Part shown: one piece after another, positions 1 through 7,480 of the stretch
How the letters are laid out: every line of letters starts with the position of its first letter
Numbering within the stretch: position 1 is the stretch's first letter
DNA from: Chryseobacterium daeguense DSM 19388
GTDB taxonomy: Bacteria; Bacteroidota; Bacteroidia; Flavobacteriales; Weeksellaceae
Direction: 5' to 3'
NCBI RefSeq assembly: GCF_000430825.1
Contig: NZ_AUMT01000002.1
Span: 186,001 to 250,000 of the forward strand
Length of the DNA: 64,000 nt
Translations under genes and position numbers: made by a program
Notes under the pieces: model-generated
The model's database searches: none
The model's input: the letters and a program-made list of their open reading frames with translations, nothing else
What the model was told of the DNA's origin: nothing

Positions 1-2
1 AA

Positions 3-2237
3 GGAGAACCGATGTTTACGTATGATACCTACTTAGGTTTTTCTTCTGTTATTAAAAAATTAGATTTAATGACTGCCGATGAATATAGAAATGCAGGAAT
101 CAACAAGTTATACGACCACGGTGGAAATACCGACTGGCAGGATGAAATTTACAGAAATGCTGTTTCTTCAAACCACTCGGTTTCCTTCTCAAAATCTACA
201 GAAACGGGAAATTATTTTGCATCCCTTTCCCACATGGATCAGGACGGAATTGTTTTAAACAGCGGTTTCAAAAGAACAACAGCCCGTTTGAACGCAGAAG
301 AATCTTTCTTCGACAATAAAAGATTAAAGATTAAACTAAATCTTACGGCGAGTGACATCAAAGAAACAGGAATTCCAAATGGTGGAAATGCAGGCTCAGA
401 CGGCCAGGTGATTATCCATGCATTAATGGCCAATCCTACACGTTCTGTGTACGATGAAAACGGGAATTTTACCAATTTCAATATGAACGCGCATTACAAT
501 CCTTTGTATTTATTAAGTGTTTATAATGATAAAACCAATACTTTCAGAGTGTTGGGGAATACAGAAGCCACGTTGAGAATCTTACCGGGATTACAGTATA
601 AATTCAATTTAGGGATCGATAAAACCATGTCTGAAAGAAATACAACAATGTATCCCAATCTGACGGACAGAACTCCAAAAGGAATGTATGTTCAGGCTAA
701 TCTTGATTCTTATAATGTACTTTTAGAACATTATTTAACCTATGATTTTAATATAAACAGGCATAATTTCAGTGCATTAGGAGGTTTCTCTTACCAGAAA
801 TTTAAAACTACGGGAACGTATTTTGGAGTGAAAGATATTGCAGCTCAGGGAGCGGGAATTGCACCGGACATTAATCCTGGATACTCAGGAACGGCATTTG
901 TGCCGGGAGCGGGATATGCTCAGGAAAATGAATTGCAATCGTATTTCGGAAGGGTAAATTATAATTTTGATAAAAAATATTTATTAACGGCTTCATTGAG
1001 AGCAGACGGTTCCACCCGTTTCGGAAAGAACAACAAATACGGTTATTTCCCATCTGTTGCAGTAGGATGGACGATTTCCAACGAAAACTTTCTGAGTGAT
1101 TCTCAATTCGTGAATGAATTAAAATTAAGGGGAAGCTGGGGACAAACAGGTAACCAGGAAGTTCCGAATAAAATTACACAGGCGAGTTCTTCACTTACGC
1201 AGGCTGCGGGATATTATTTATATGATAACTTAAATTTGATTAACGGAGTTTCTATCAACAGAACCGTAAATCCTGACCTTAAATGGGAAGTTGTAGAGCA
1301 GACCAACATCGGTGCTGACTTTAGTTTACTGAAAAACAAATTATACGGATCATTGGAATATTATCACAAAACAACCAAAGATCCGATTTTGAATATTCCT
1401 TCAAGTCCGTTGAGCCCTACAAGCACAGTCTGGAGAAATGTAGATGCACAGATAGTGAATAAAGGGTTTGAATTCTCTTTAGGTTCAGAAATCATTAAAA
1501 ACGAAAATTTCACATGGAATTTTGATGTTAACGGAGCTACGGTAAATAACGAAGTGAAGGACCTTCCGGTTTCAGCTATTTATTCAGGAGAGGTTTCCGG
1601 GCCGGGACTTTCAGGCGTTACAGCCAATATTTACAGAAATGGTTACGAAGCAGGATCTTTCTTTATGTACAACTATCTGGGAGTGGATTCCAACGGAAAA
1701 TACATTTACGAAGACCTGAACACAGACGGAAGAATAGACCAGAACGACAGAAAGATTTTCGAAGGGGCAATTCCGAATTTCACTTTCGGGATCAATTCTT
1801 ACATGAAATACAAGAAGTTTGATTTTTCATTTTCTTTCATCGGGCAAACGGGAGGTTATCTGGTAAATAATACGGCTTTGGATTTAAATATCAATAACTT
1901 AGCATCAGACAGGAACGTATTGAAAAGCTTCTATGATTCGGGGGCAAGCTTCACGAACCAGCCGCAATTATCTTCTTTATATCTTGAAAAATCAGATTTT
2001 CTTCGTCTGAATAATGTAAGGTTAGGATATACTTTTGACATCAATCAATTGAAATTCCTGAAAAGCATCAACCTTTACGTAAGTGCACAGAATTTATTTA
2101 CAATTACCAGCTATACAGGCTACGATCCGCTTGTAGATACCAACAAGCAGGTAGGAGGGAACCAATCTTTGGGAATAGATTACACGACCTATCCGTCTGC
2201 GAAAACTTTCATTTTGGGAGCAACTGTTAAATTTTAA
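3..2237 (+). CDS. SusC/RagA-type TonB-dependent outer-membrane receptor (5' end cut by window)
   Basis: The reading frame is open to the left edge (the codons before the first ATG at 12 read Gly-Glu-Pro), so the signal peptide and plug lie outside the window and the ATG at 12 is not the start. About 744 codons are visible. The first visible part, with FTYDTYLG and KKLDLMTADEYRNAG, matches the section just after the plug of SusC proteins. The rest is beta-barrel with typical SusC segments (TASLRADGSTRFG, GWTISNE, RGSWGQTGNQ) and a C-terminus ending in a hydrophobic/aromatic barrel strand (FILGATVKF). SusC forms the TonB-driven pore that imports oligosaccharides or peptides with its SusD partner, which follows 18 bases downstream. 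The substrate cannot be read from the sequence. Confidence 0.95.
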   Translation, partial: GEPMFTYDTYLGFSSVIKKLDLMTADEYRNAGINKLYDHGGNTDWQDEIYRNAVSSNHSVSFSKSTETGNYFASLSHMDQDGIVLNSGFKRTTARLNAEESFFDNKRLKIKLNLTASDIKETGIPNGGNAGSDGQVIIHALMANPTRSVYDENGNFTNFNMNAHYNPLYLLSVYNDKTNTFRVLGNTEATLRILPGLQYKFNLGIDKTMSERNTTMYPNLTDRTPKGMYVQANLDSYNVLLEHYLTYDFNINRHNFSALGGFSYQKFKTTGTYFGVKDIAAQGAGIAPDINPGYSGTAFVPGAGYAQENELQSYFGRVNYNFDKKYLLTASLRADGSTRFGKNNKYGYFPSVAVGWTISNENFLSDSQFVNELKLRGSWGQTGNQEVPNKITQASSSLTQAAGYYLYDNLNLINGVSINRTVNPDLKWEVVEQTNIGADFSLLKNKLYGSLEYYHKTTKDPILNIPSSPLSPTSTVWRNVDAQIVNKGFEFSLGSEIIKNENFTWNFDVNGATVNNEVKDLPVSAIYSGEVSGPGLSGVTANIYRNGYEAGSFFMYNYLGVDSNGKYIYEDLNTDGRIDQNDRKIFEGAIPNFTFGINSYMKYKKFDFSFSFIGQTGGYLVNNTALDLNINNLASDRNVLKSFYDSGASFTNQPQLSSLYLEKSDFLRLNNVRLGYTFDINQLKFLKSINLYVSAQNLFTITSYTGYDPLVDTNKQVGGNQSLGIDYTTYPSAKTFILGATVKF

Positions 2238-2255
2238 TTTAAGCTAAAAGAAATC

Positions 2256-4022
2256 ATGCAATATAAATTTTTAAATAGTATTAAGATTGTTTTATCCATC
2301 AGTGTACTGGCTTTGACCGGCTGTACAAACCTGGATGAAAAAGTAATTGATGAGGTGTTGGGTTCTGAAGTTGCAGATCCGGAAGCAGCTTTGGCTGCGG
2401 CTTACAGCCAGCTTGGCGAAGGGACATTTGTAGACCACGGAAGTGTTTTTGCCTTACAGGAATATTCTACAGACGAAGCAATTTTGCCTACAAGAGGCAG
2501 TGACTGGGGAGACGGTGGAAAATGGAGAGCTATGCACGAATTTACCTGGGATGCCAACAGTGATGTAGTGAAAAATACATGGAATCAGCTGAACTTCGGG
2601 ATTACAAAGTCTTTAACGGCGATAGCAAGTGCGAACAAAAGCACGGCACCCAATAAAGCATTGTTTTTAGCGGAAGCAAAAGGTTTATTGGCTTTTTATA
2701 CCTATTCAACAATTGATTTGTTTGGCCAGGCTCCTTACAGAGATCCTGATAACATCAATGCTCCGATCCGGATCAGAAAAGCGGAAACTACAATTGATGA
2801 TCTGATCAAAGAGGTGGAAGGGCTTATCCCGAATTTAGCGGATATCAAAACCCAAAATACACACGCCGGAAGATTTACAAAACAGGCAGCGTATGCACTT
2901 TTAGCAGATATGTATCTGAACAGAGCAGTTCTAAAGAATAAAACGGCAAGTAATTTCAACTTTTTAGAACCAGCGGTAACAGGAAGCGGAACGGATATGG
3001 ATAAGGTAATCGAATATTCTAATATGTTGATTAATAATCCGAATTTCAGCTTAGAGTCAAATTACTTCCACAATTTTGACATCAATAACCATACAAGTAA
3101 AGAGATGATCTTTACCGTTGTCCAGAAAAAAATCGCGAATTCAGACAAAGGTTCGGATAATGATTTGGCCTATATGTCAATGGAAAGAATCCAAAAGCCG
3201 TCACCTGACAACAGAGGTACAAATGCCAACTGTGTTACTCCGGAATTCTATTATTCATGGAACGGAAACCACGATGATCCTCGTTTCCAGAGAACGTATC
3301 AGTATGAAGACGGAACGTGGTTCAGAAATGACGGAACGGATGTAAGCGTACCTTCAACAAGCAAAGTGGAAGGAACAGGAAAACCGTGGTTCCATTTTAA
3401 CAGAGGATTGCAGGTCGGGCAGCAATACGGTCCGAAAATTCTTGCAAACGGAAACTTTGATATGACTCCGGACGGAAGAATTAAAGTATATAAATTATTT
3501 ACCGAGAAAAATACCACTCTTGCCGCAGATTTTACTCCTGAACTGAATTTTGATAATCCATCGGAAGCAGTATTTACACAGGCTCAGATCAACAGAGGGG
3601 TAAGAAATTTCAAGTTTGAATTCGATCCGGGATTAGGAAATAACGGGACAAGCGGAATGGATGTGCCATTGTACAGATTAGGAACGATCTACATGATGAG
3701 AGCGGAAGCGTATTTCAGAAGCGGAAATGTAGGCGAAGCCCTGAATGATGTTAATAAATTAAGAACAAGCAGAACAAATGATGCTTTAAAAGGCAATACT
3801 GCTGGCGTTGCACTGGCTTCTCTTGATGCCAATACATTGTTCAGAGAATCCGGATTTGAATTATATTGGGAAATGTACAGAAGAAAGGCGATGATCAGGT
3901 TCGGAAAGTTTGACCTTCCGGGAACTGCAAAACCAGCTTCCCAGCCTTACAGAAGGATTTTCCCGATTCCTCAGGCAACCATTGATGCATCGAAAGATTT
4001 TACCCAAAATCCGGGATATTAG
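2256..4022 (+). CDS. SusD/RagB family nutrient-binding outer-membrane lipoprotein
   Basis: This 588-residue protein starts with a lipoprotein signal ending in LALTGC, with Cys23 as the expected lipidated residue. The N-terminal part (EAALAAAYSQL, WNQLNFGITKSLTA) and the C-terminal part (LYRLGTIYMMRAEAYFRSG, DVNKLRTSR, RESGFELYWEMYRRKAMIRFG, IFPIP) are the conserved blocks of SusD/RagB proteins. SusD forms a lid over the SusC pore and binds the substrate at the cell surface. The gene begins 18 bases after the SusC stop, so the two form an operon. A hairpin terminator follows at 4055. No glycosidase or regulator is next to the pair on this side, so the substrate is unknown. Confidence 0.95.
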   Translation: MQYKFLNSIKIVLSISVLALTGCTNLDEKVIDEVLGSEVADPEAALAAAYSQLGEGTFVDHGSVFALQEYSTDEAILPTRGSDWGDGGKWRAMHEFTWDANSDVVKNTWNQLNFGITKSLTAIASANKSTAPNKALFLAEAKGLLAFYTYSTIDLFGQAPYRDPDNINAPIRIRKAETTIDDLIKEVEGLIPNLADIKTQNTHAGRFTKQAAYALLADMYLNRAVLKNKTASNFNFLEPAVTGSGTDMDKVIEYSNMLINNPNFSLESNYFHNFDINNHTSKEMIFTVVQKKIANSDKGSDNDLAYMSMERIQKPSPDNRGTNANCVTPEFYYSWNGNHDDPRFQRTYQYEDGTWFRNDGTDVSVPSTSKVEGTGKPWFHFNRGLQVGQQYGPKILANGNFDMTPDGRIKVYKLFTEKNTTLAADFTPELNFDNPSEAVFTQAQINRGVRNFKFEFDPGLGNNGTSGMDVPLYRLGTIYMMRAEAYFRSGNVGEALNDVNKLRTSRTNDALKGNTAGVALASLDANTLFRESGFELYWEMYRRKAMIRFGKFDLPGTAKPASQPYRRIFPIPQATIDASKDFTQNPGY

Positions 4023-4054
4023 AATAGTTTTTTCTATTATTTTTGCAAACAAAA

Positions 4055-4088
4055 AAGCGAGGAGATTTGTCTCTTCGCTTTTGTTTTT
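4055..4088 (+). terminator. Rho-independent terminator after the SusC/SusD pair
   Basis: An 11-base stem (4055-4065 with 4070-4080, one G-U pair) with a 4-base loop is followed by a run rich in T. It lies 33 bases after the SusD stop. Confidence 0.75.
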
Positions 4089-4099
4089 TATCAATAGGA

Positions 4100-4150
4100 A
4101 CGGGCTTTAGCCCGTTTTTTAGAATTATAAATCAATCTGGCTTTAGCCAA
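4100..4150. repeat. Two CTTTAGCC-type palindromes in an intergenic spacer
   Basis: A perfect hairpin ACGGGC-TTTA-GCCCGT (4100-4115) followed by six T, and 23 bases on a second palindrome TGGC-TTTA-GCCA (4138-4149), share the core GGCTTTAGCC. A related imperfect copy, TTGGCTTTAGCTAA, lies at 51773-51786. The first copy could act as a second terminator for the SusD gene. The shared core suggests a dispersed intergenic repeat; copy number elsewhere cannot be seen here. Confidence 0.5.
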
Positions 4151-4168
4151 AACTTAAAAGATTTAACG

Positions 4169-4723
4169 TTATTCCTCATTCAACATTCCCAATTCTCCGA
4201 AATGCTTTTTAAATTTCTGAATTTTAGGGCCTACTACTGCGCTGCAATACGGCTGTGTCGGATTTTCATTATAATATCCCTGGTGATACTGTTCTGCAGG
4301 CCAGAATTTCTCGAATTTCGTTACTTCTGTCACATAAGTTCCCGCCCATCTTCCTGATTCCTGGGATGCCTTAATCGCTGCTTCGGCTTTTACCTTTTCA
4401 GCATCATCTTTATAGTAAATCACGGAACGGTATTGTGTTCCGATGTCATTTCCCTGTCTGTTTAGTTGAGTAGGATCGTGAAGGAAAAAGAAGACATCCA
4501 TCAGTTGTTCATAAGAAATAACAGCAGGATCGTAAGTGATCTGTACCACTTCTGCGTGACCGGTTTCACCTGTGCAGACTTCCTCATACGTCGGGTTATC
4601 TTTATGCCCTCCGGAATATCCTGAAATGGCAGATTGTACTCCTTTCAGCATATTAAAACAGCTTTCCACACACCAAAAACATCCGCCTCCAAAAGTGATT
4701 TGTTCTAAATTATTGTTATCCAT
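4169..4723 (-). CDS. msrA: Peptide-methionine (S)-S-oxide reductase MsrA
   Basis: The 184-residue protein carries the MsrA active-site motif GGGCFWCVE with the catalytic Cys15, followed by GVQSAISGYSGG, GHAEVVQITYDP, FFFLHDPTQLNRQGND and GTQYRSVIYY, all family blocks. A C-terminal Cys in QPYCSAVV is in the usual place of a resolving cysteine. The enzyme reduces methionine-S-sulfoxide in oxidised proteins or free methionine, using thioredoxin. The length is normal and no signal peptide is present, so it should act in the cytoplasm. It has its own promoter at 4761-4789 and stands alone, 269 bases after the ROK kinase on the same strand. Confidence 0.97.
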   Translation of the reverse strand: MDNNNLEQITFGGGCFWCVESCFNMLKGVQSAISGYSGGHKDNPTYEEVCTGETGHAEVVQITYDPAVISYEQLMDVFFFLHDPTQLNRQGNDIGTQYRSVIYYKDDAEKVKAEAAIKASQESGRWAGTYVTEVTKFEKFWPAEQYHQGYYNENPTQPYCSAVVGPKIQKFKKHFGELGMLNEE

Positions 4724-4760
4724 TCTAAGTTTAATTATTGTGTTTGAATATTTTCCTGTT

Positions 4761-4789
4761 CAAAAATACAAAGGAAAAAAACTAATCAA
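4761..4789 (-). promoter_or_regulatory. Bacteroidota-type promoter of msrA
   Basis: On the minus strand a TTG (4789-4787), an 18-base spacer and TATTTTTG (4768-4761) match the TTG / TAnnTTTG promoter form. The box ends 37 bases before the msrA start codon. Confidence 0.6.
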
Positions 4790-4939
4790 AAATAGGAAAA
4801 ACTTTTTCAAATAATGCTCTATAAACTCTTCTAAACGCAAATTGTGATGATAGATGATACAAATTGTTTTAAATAATTTAATTTTAAATATAATGCGCAA
4901 ACATCTGTGCAAATCCGTGAAATCTGCGGTTAAAACTAA

Positions 4940-4968
4940 AAACAAAAAGCACCCTCAAAAAGGATGCT
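4940..4968 (-). terminator. Terminator of the ROK kinase gene
   Basis: On the minus strand an 8-base stem (4968-4961 with 4955-4948, one G-U pair) with a 5-base loop is followed by TTTTTG. It lies 25 bases after the stop at 4993. Confidence 0.75.
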
Positions 4969-4992
4969 CAATATCATTTAAATAGTCTTCAA

Positions 4993-5961
4993 TTACTTTT
5001 CCCAAACCAAAGCACTTGCTCCTAAAATAGCAGCATCTGCTTCGTCCAGCTCACTGAAAACCAATTTCACTTTATTTCTGAAAATAGGAAGAAGGTTTCT
5101 TTCCATGTGAAGTTTTGTTGGCTTTAAAATAAAATCTCCGGCCTTAATTACACCGCCGAATAAAAGAATAGCTTCCGGAGATGAAAACATGACAAAATTG
5201 GCCAAAGCTTCTCCTAATTTTTGTCCGGTATATCGGAAAACCTCAATAGAGATAGGATCTCCTTTTAATGCACATTCATGTACGGTTTTAGAATTGATGG
5301 CTTCTTCAGGAAACTGACTTAGCATAGATTCCGGGAATTCTGCTCTCATTTTCTTTGCCGTGATGGCGATTCCCGTTGCTGATGCGTAAGCTTCAAGACT
5401 TCCTTCTGAACCTGTGCTCCAATGTTTTCTTCCGCCTGGTTTTACAATTGTGTGTCCCAGTTCTCCTGCAAATCCGTCATGACCGTAGATCAGTTTTCCG
5501 CTTGCAACAATCCCGCTTCCTACGCCTGTTCCCAGGGTAATCATAATGAAATCTTTCATTCCGCGAGCTGCCCCGAAAAGCATTTCACCAAAAGCCGCTG
5601 CATTGGCATCGTTGGTCACGGTAACAGGAAGATTAAACTTCTTGGTCATCAGTTCCCCAAAAGGAATTACACCTTTCCATGGAAGGTTGGGAGCCTGCTC
5701 TATGGTTCCTTTATAATAGTTGCCATTAGGAGCGCCAATCCCGATTCCGTCAAAAGTTCTTTCTTTACTGTGCCTTTCTATTAAAGGATAAATATTTTCA
5801 TACAACGCATCAATATACTCTTCGATTGTTTCGTAAGCATCTGTACGCAGATTTCCTTTTTCAAGAACCTCACCCCGGTGGTTTACAACTCCAAATTTCG
5901 TATTCGTACCGCCTATGTCAATTCCTAAGGCAACGTTTTTTGATAAATCGATTAATGACAT
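4993..5961 (-). CDS. ROK family sugar kinase (glucokinase-like) without the zinc cysteines
   Basis: The 322-residue protein has the ATP phosphate-binding motif ALGIDIGGTNTKFG near the N-terminus, the sugar-binding GAPNGNYYKG and VTNDANAAAFGE blocks, and TLGTGVGSGIV followed by FAGELGHTIVKPGG. The family is ROK; glucose or another hexose is the likely substrate, acting in the cytoplasm. In most ROK proteins the next block is CGCGxxGCLE, whose three cysteines and the preceding His hold a zinc ion. Here it reads HWSTGSEGSLEAYAS: the His in GHTIV stays but the cysteines are gone. The stretch downstream (LEAYASATGIAI) is normal, so this is a family variant, not decay. A terminator follows. Confidence 0.9.
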   Translation of the reverse strand: MSLIDLSKNVALGIDIGGTNTKFGVVNHRGEVLEKGNLRTDAYETIEEYIDALYENIYPLIERHSKERTFDGIGIGAPNGNYYKGTIEQAPNLPWKGVIPFGELMTKKFNLPVTVTNDANAAAFGEMLFGAARGMKDFIMITLGTGVGSGIVASGKLIYGHDGFAGELGHTIVKPGGRKHWSTGSEGSLEAYASATGIAITAKKMRAEFPESMLSQFPEEAINSKTVHECALKGDPISIEVFRYTGQKLGEALANFVMFSSPEAILLFGGVIKAGDFILKPTKLHMERNLLPIFRNKVKLVFSELDEADAAILGASALVWEK

Positions 5962-6045
5962 TTCTATTTTTAATTCTAAAAGGTTAAAATTATAAAAAAG
6001 ATTGTATTAATGGATTATGAACTAAAGATTTATTGAAATTTTTTT

Positions 6046-7257
6046 TCAGACAGTTTTTACGGTTTTCTTTTTTCTTCTTCCCCACCATATCATAAAGCCA
6101 GTGACTGGTAATGAGGCACATATAAGACTTACAATGAAGGCGATAATCTTTGTAGGAAGGCCTAAAATAGATCCTACGTGGATATCATAGTTGGCTCCAA
6201 CTGTTTTTTCGCCGAAATTTTTATCTTTCATATCGTGGGTATGAAGCAGTTCACCGGAATTTTCATCAAAAATAAGGCTGCTGCTTTTGTGGTAAGAATA
6301 TGATAAGTGCTTCACATAAACCTCAAAATTCGGGTGCTCATGATCATCCATATGCTCATGACCAAGATCAATCGAGAAGCCGAAAGAATCCGGATATTTT
6401 GCCTTAACGGTATTGCTGATTTTATCTAAAGTTCCTTCTGTTCTTAATTCAATCGGAGCTTTTGTTTTAATCATTGAAAAATCAGGATACTGCGTGCTTC
6501 CTCCGGAAAAAATGAAGTAAAATGCAGCCTGAACGGCAAAAAATGCATAGAATAACCCTGTTAATGAAAAGATTAAAGCAAAAATAGAAGCATAAAAACC
6601 TAAAACATTGTGAAGGTCGTAATTTTTTCTTTTCCAGCTTTTTACATTTTCCCATTTGAAAGAGAAACGCTGTTTTCTGGCTGCTCTATTTTTCGGCCAC
6701 CAAAGAATAATCCCGGAAATAAGCATGATGACAAAGATAATCACCGGGATTCCCACAAGATACGTTCCCCAGGACTGTTTAAGAAGATAGCTCCAGTGGA
6801 TCATTTTTACAATCTGGAAAAAGCCGTTTTTCTCATCATAAGTTCTCAAAACTTTTCCGTTGTATGGATTGACATAAGCAACTTTATAAATTGGGAATTC
6901 ATCGAAATAATTCCAACCTTTTATATCGTGTTCATACCAATAAAAAAGATAAGACATTTTCTTATCCATCGGAATATTCACCCAGTGAACCGGGTATTTC
7001 TCCTTCACCTGATTTACAACGGCCTTTTCCAAAACACGGATAGGAAGTACCTGCTTTTGATCGATATTTTGTTCGTTATGATAGATGACATCTTTACGGG
7101 TAAAATTTTCTACCTCGTCCTTAAAAACATACAAAGCTCCGGTAATGGAGATGATGAAGATCAAAAATCCTATACCAAGGCCAAACCACAAATGCAGTTT
7201 CCCTGTCCACTTCTTAAATGCGCTTGGTTTTTTCTTATGATGATGCTTTTTTCTCAT
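6046..7257 (-). CDS. PepSY-associated TM-helix membrane protein
   Basis: This 403-residue protein has a basic, His-rich start (MRKKHHHKKKPSAFKKW), then KLHLWFGLGIGFLIFIISITG as the first membrane helix, a PepSY-like periplasmic segment, the conserved IHWSYLLKQSWG, a second helix (IFVIMLISGIILWWPKN), KNYDLHNVLGFYAS with a third helix, and a C-terminal helix before KKKTVKTV. The family is common beside TonB-dependent siderophore receptors and several members are iron-regulated; some are thought to help reduce ferric siderophores at the inner membrane. It lies downstream of a siderophore-receptor operon but has its own TAnnTTTG box at 7275. A paralog, interrupted by a stop, sits at 9595-10803 and shares the N-terminus almost exactly. 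Confidence 0.88.
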   Translation of the reverse strand: MRKKHHHKKKPSAFKKWTGKLHLWFGLGIGFLIFIISITGALYVFKDEVENFTRKDVIYHNEQNIDQKQVLPIRVLEKAVVNQVKEKYPVHWVNIPMDKKMSYLFYWYEHDIKGWNYFDEFPIYKVAYVNPYNGKVLRTYDEKNGFFQIVKMIHWSYLLKQSWGTYLVGIPVIIFVIMLISGIILWWPKNRAARKQRFSFKWENVKSWKRKNYDLHNVLGFYASIFALIFSLTGLFYAFFAVQAAFYFIFSGGSTQYPDFSMIKTKAPIELRTEGTLDKISNTVKAKYPDSFGFSIDLGHEHMDDHEHPNFEVYVKHLSYSYHKSSSLIFDENSGELLHTHDMKDKNFGEKTVGANYDIHVGSILGLPTKIIAFIVSLICASLPVTGFMIWWGRRKKKTVKTV

Positions 7258-7274
7258 GTTTTCCTTAAGTTCGG

Positions 7275-7282
7275 CAAAGATA
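7275..7282 (-). promoter_or_regulatory. -7 promoter box of the PepSY gene
   Basis: TATCTTTG on the minus strand matches TAnnTTTG and lies 17 bases before the start codon at 7257. No TTG at the expected upstream distance is seen. Confidence 0.4.
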
Positions 7283-7361
7283 AGCGTTTAAATTTTATTT
7301 AGAATATTTATAAATAATTAATTTTTTACAAATTTTTAACTGCAATTGTCATCCTGTTCAT

Positions 7362-7390
7362 CCTTGTCAAAGTTTTAAACCTTGACAAGG
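7362..7390. repeat. Palindromic intergenic repeat (CCTTGTCAA...TTGACAAGG)
   Basis: Nine-base perfect arms (7362-7370 and 7382-7390) enclose a further GTTT/AAAC pairing, with one mismatch between the two blocks. The palindrome is near-symmetrical about 7376. It lies between the IutA-like receptor remnant and the PepSY gene and resembles the next palindrome in design. Confidence 0.55.
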
Positions 7391-7433
7391 ATTCATGTAT
7401 AAGTTGAGAATATTTTGGATGTTAAAATTAAAT

Positions 7434-7458
7434 CTTCAAGGTTTTCAAAACCTTGAAG
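7434..7458 (-). terminator. Perfect palindrome downstream of the receptor remnant, possible terminator
   Basis: Two perfect 12-base arms (CTTCAAGGTTTT, 7434-7445, and its complement, 7447-7458) flank one base. It lies 22 bases beyond the stop of the receptor gene. It could end the siderophore operon, but the sequence after it on the minus strand has only a short T run, so it may instead be a dispersed repeat. Confidence 0.5.
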
Positions 7459-7480
7459 GTTTAGCAGCTGTAATTAATTT

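Noticed and set aside
12..2237. ATG at position 12 as the start of the SusC gene
   Set aside because: The frame is open to the window edge and the protein would begin in the middle of the conserved domain without a signal peptide or plug.
4043..4357. A 104-codon plus-strand ORF across the SusD terminator and the end of msrA
   Set aside because: It runs through two hairpins and antisense to the conserved end of msrA.
6610..7302. A 230-codon plus-strand ORF opposite the PepSY gene
   Set aside because: It is antisense to a gene with clear membrane helices and family motifs, and its own translation has no recognisable features.
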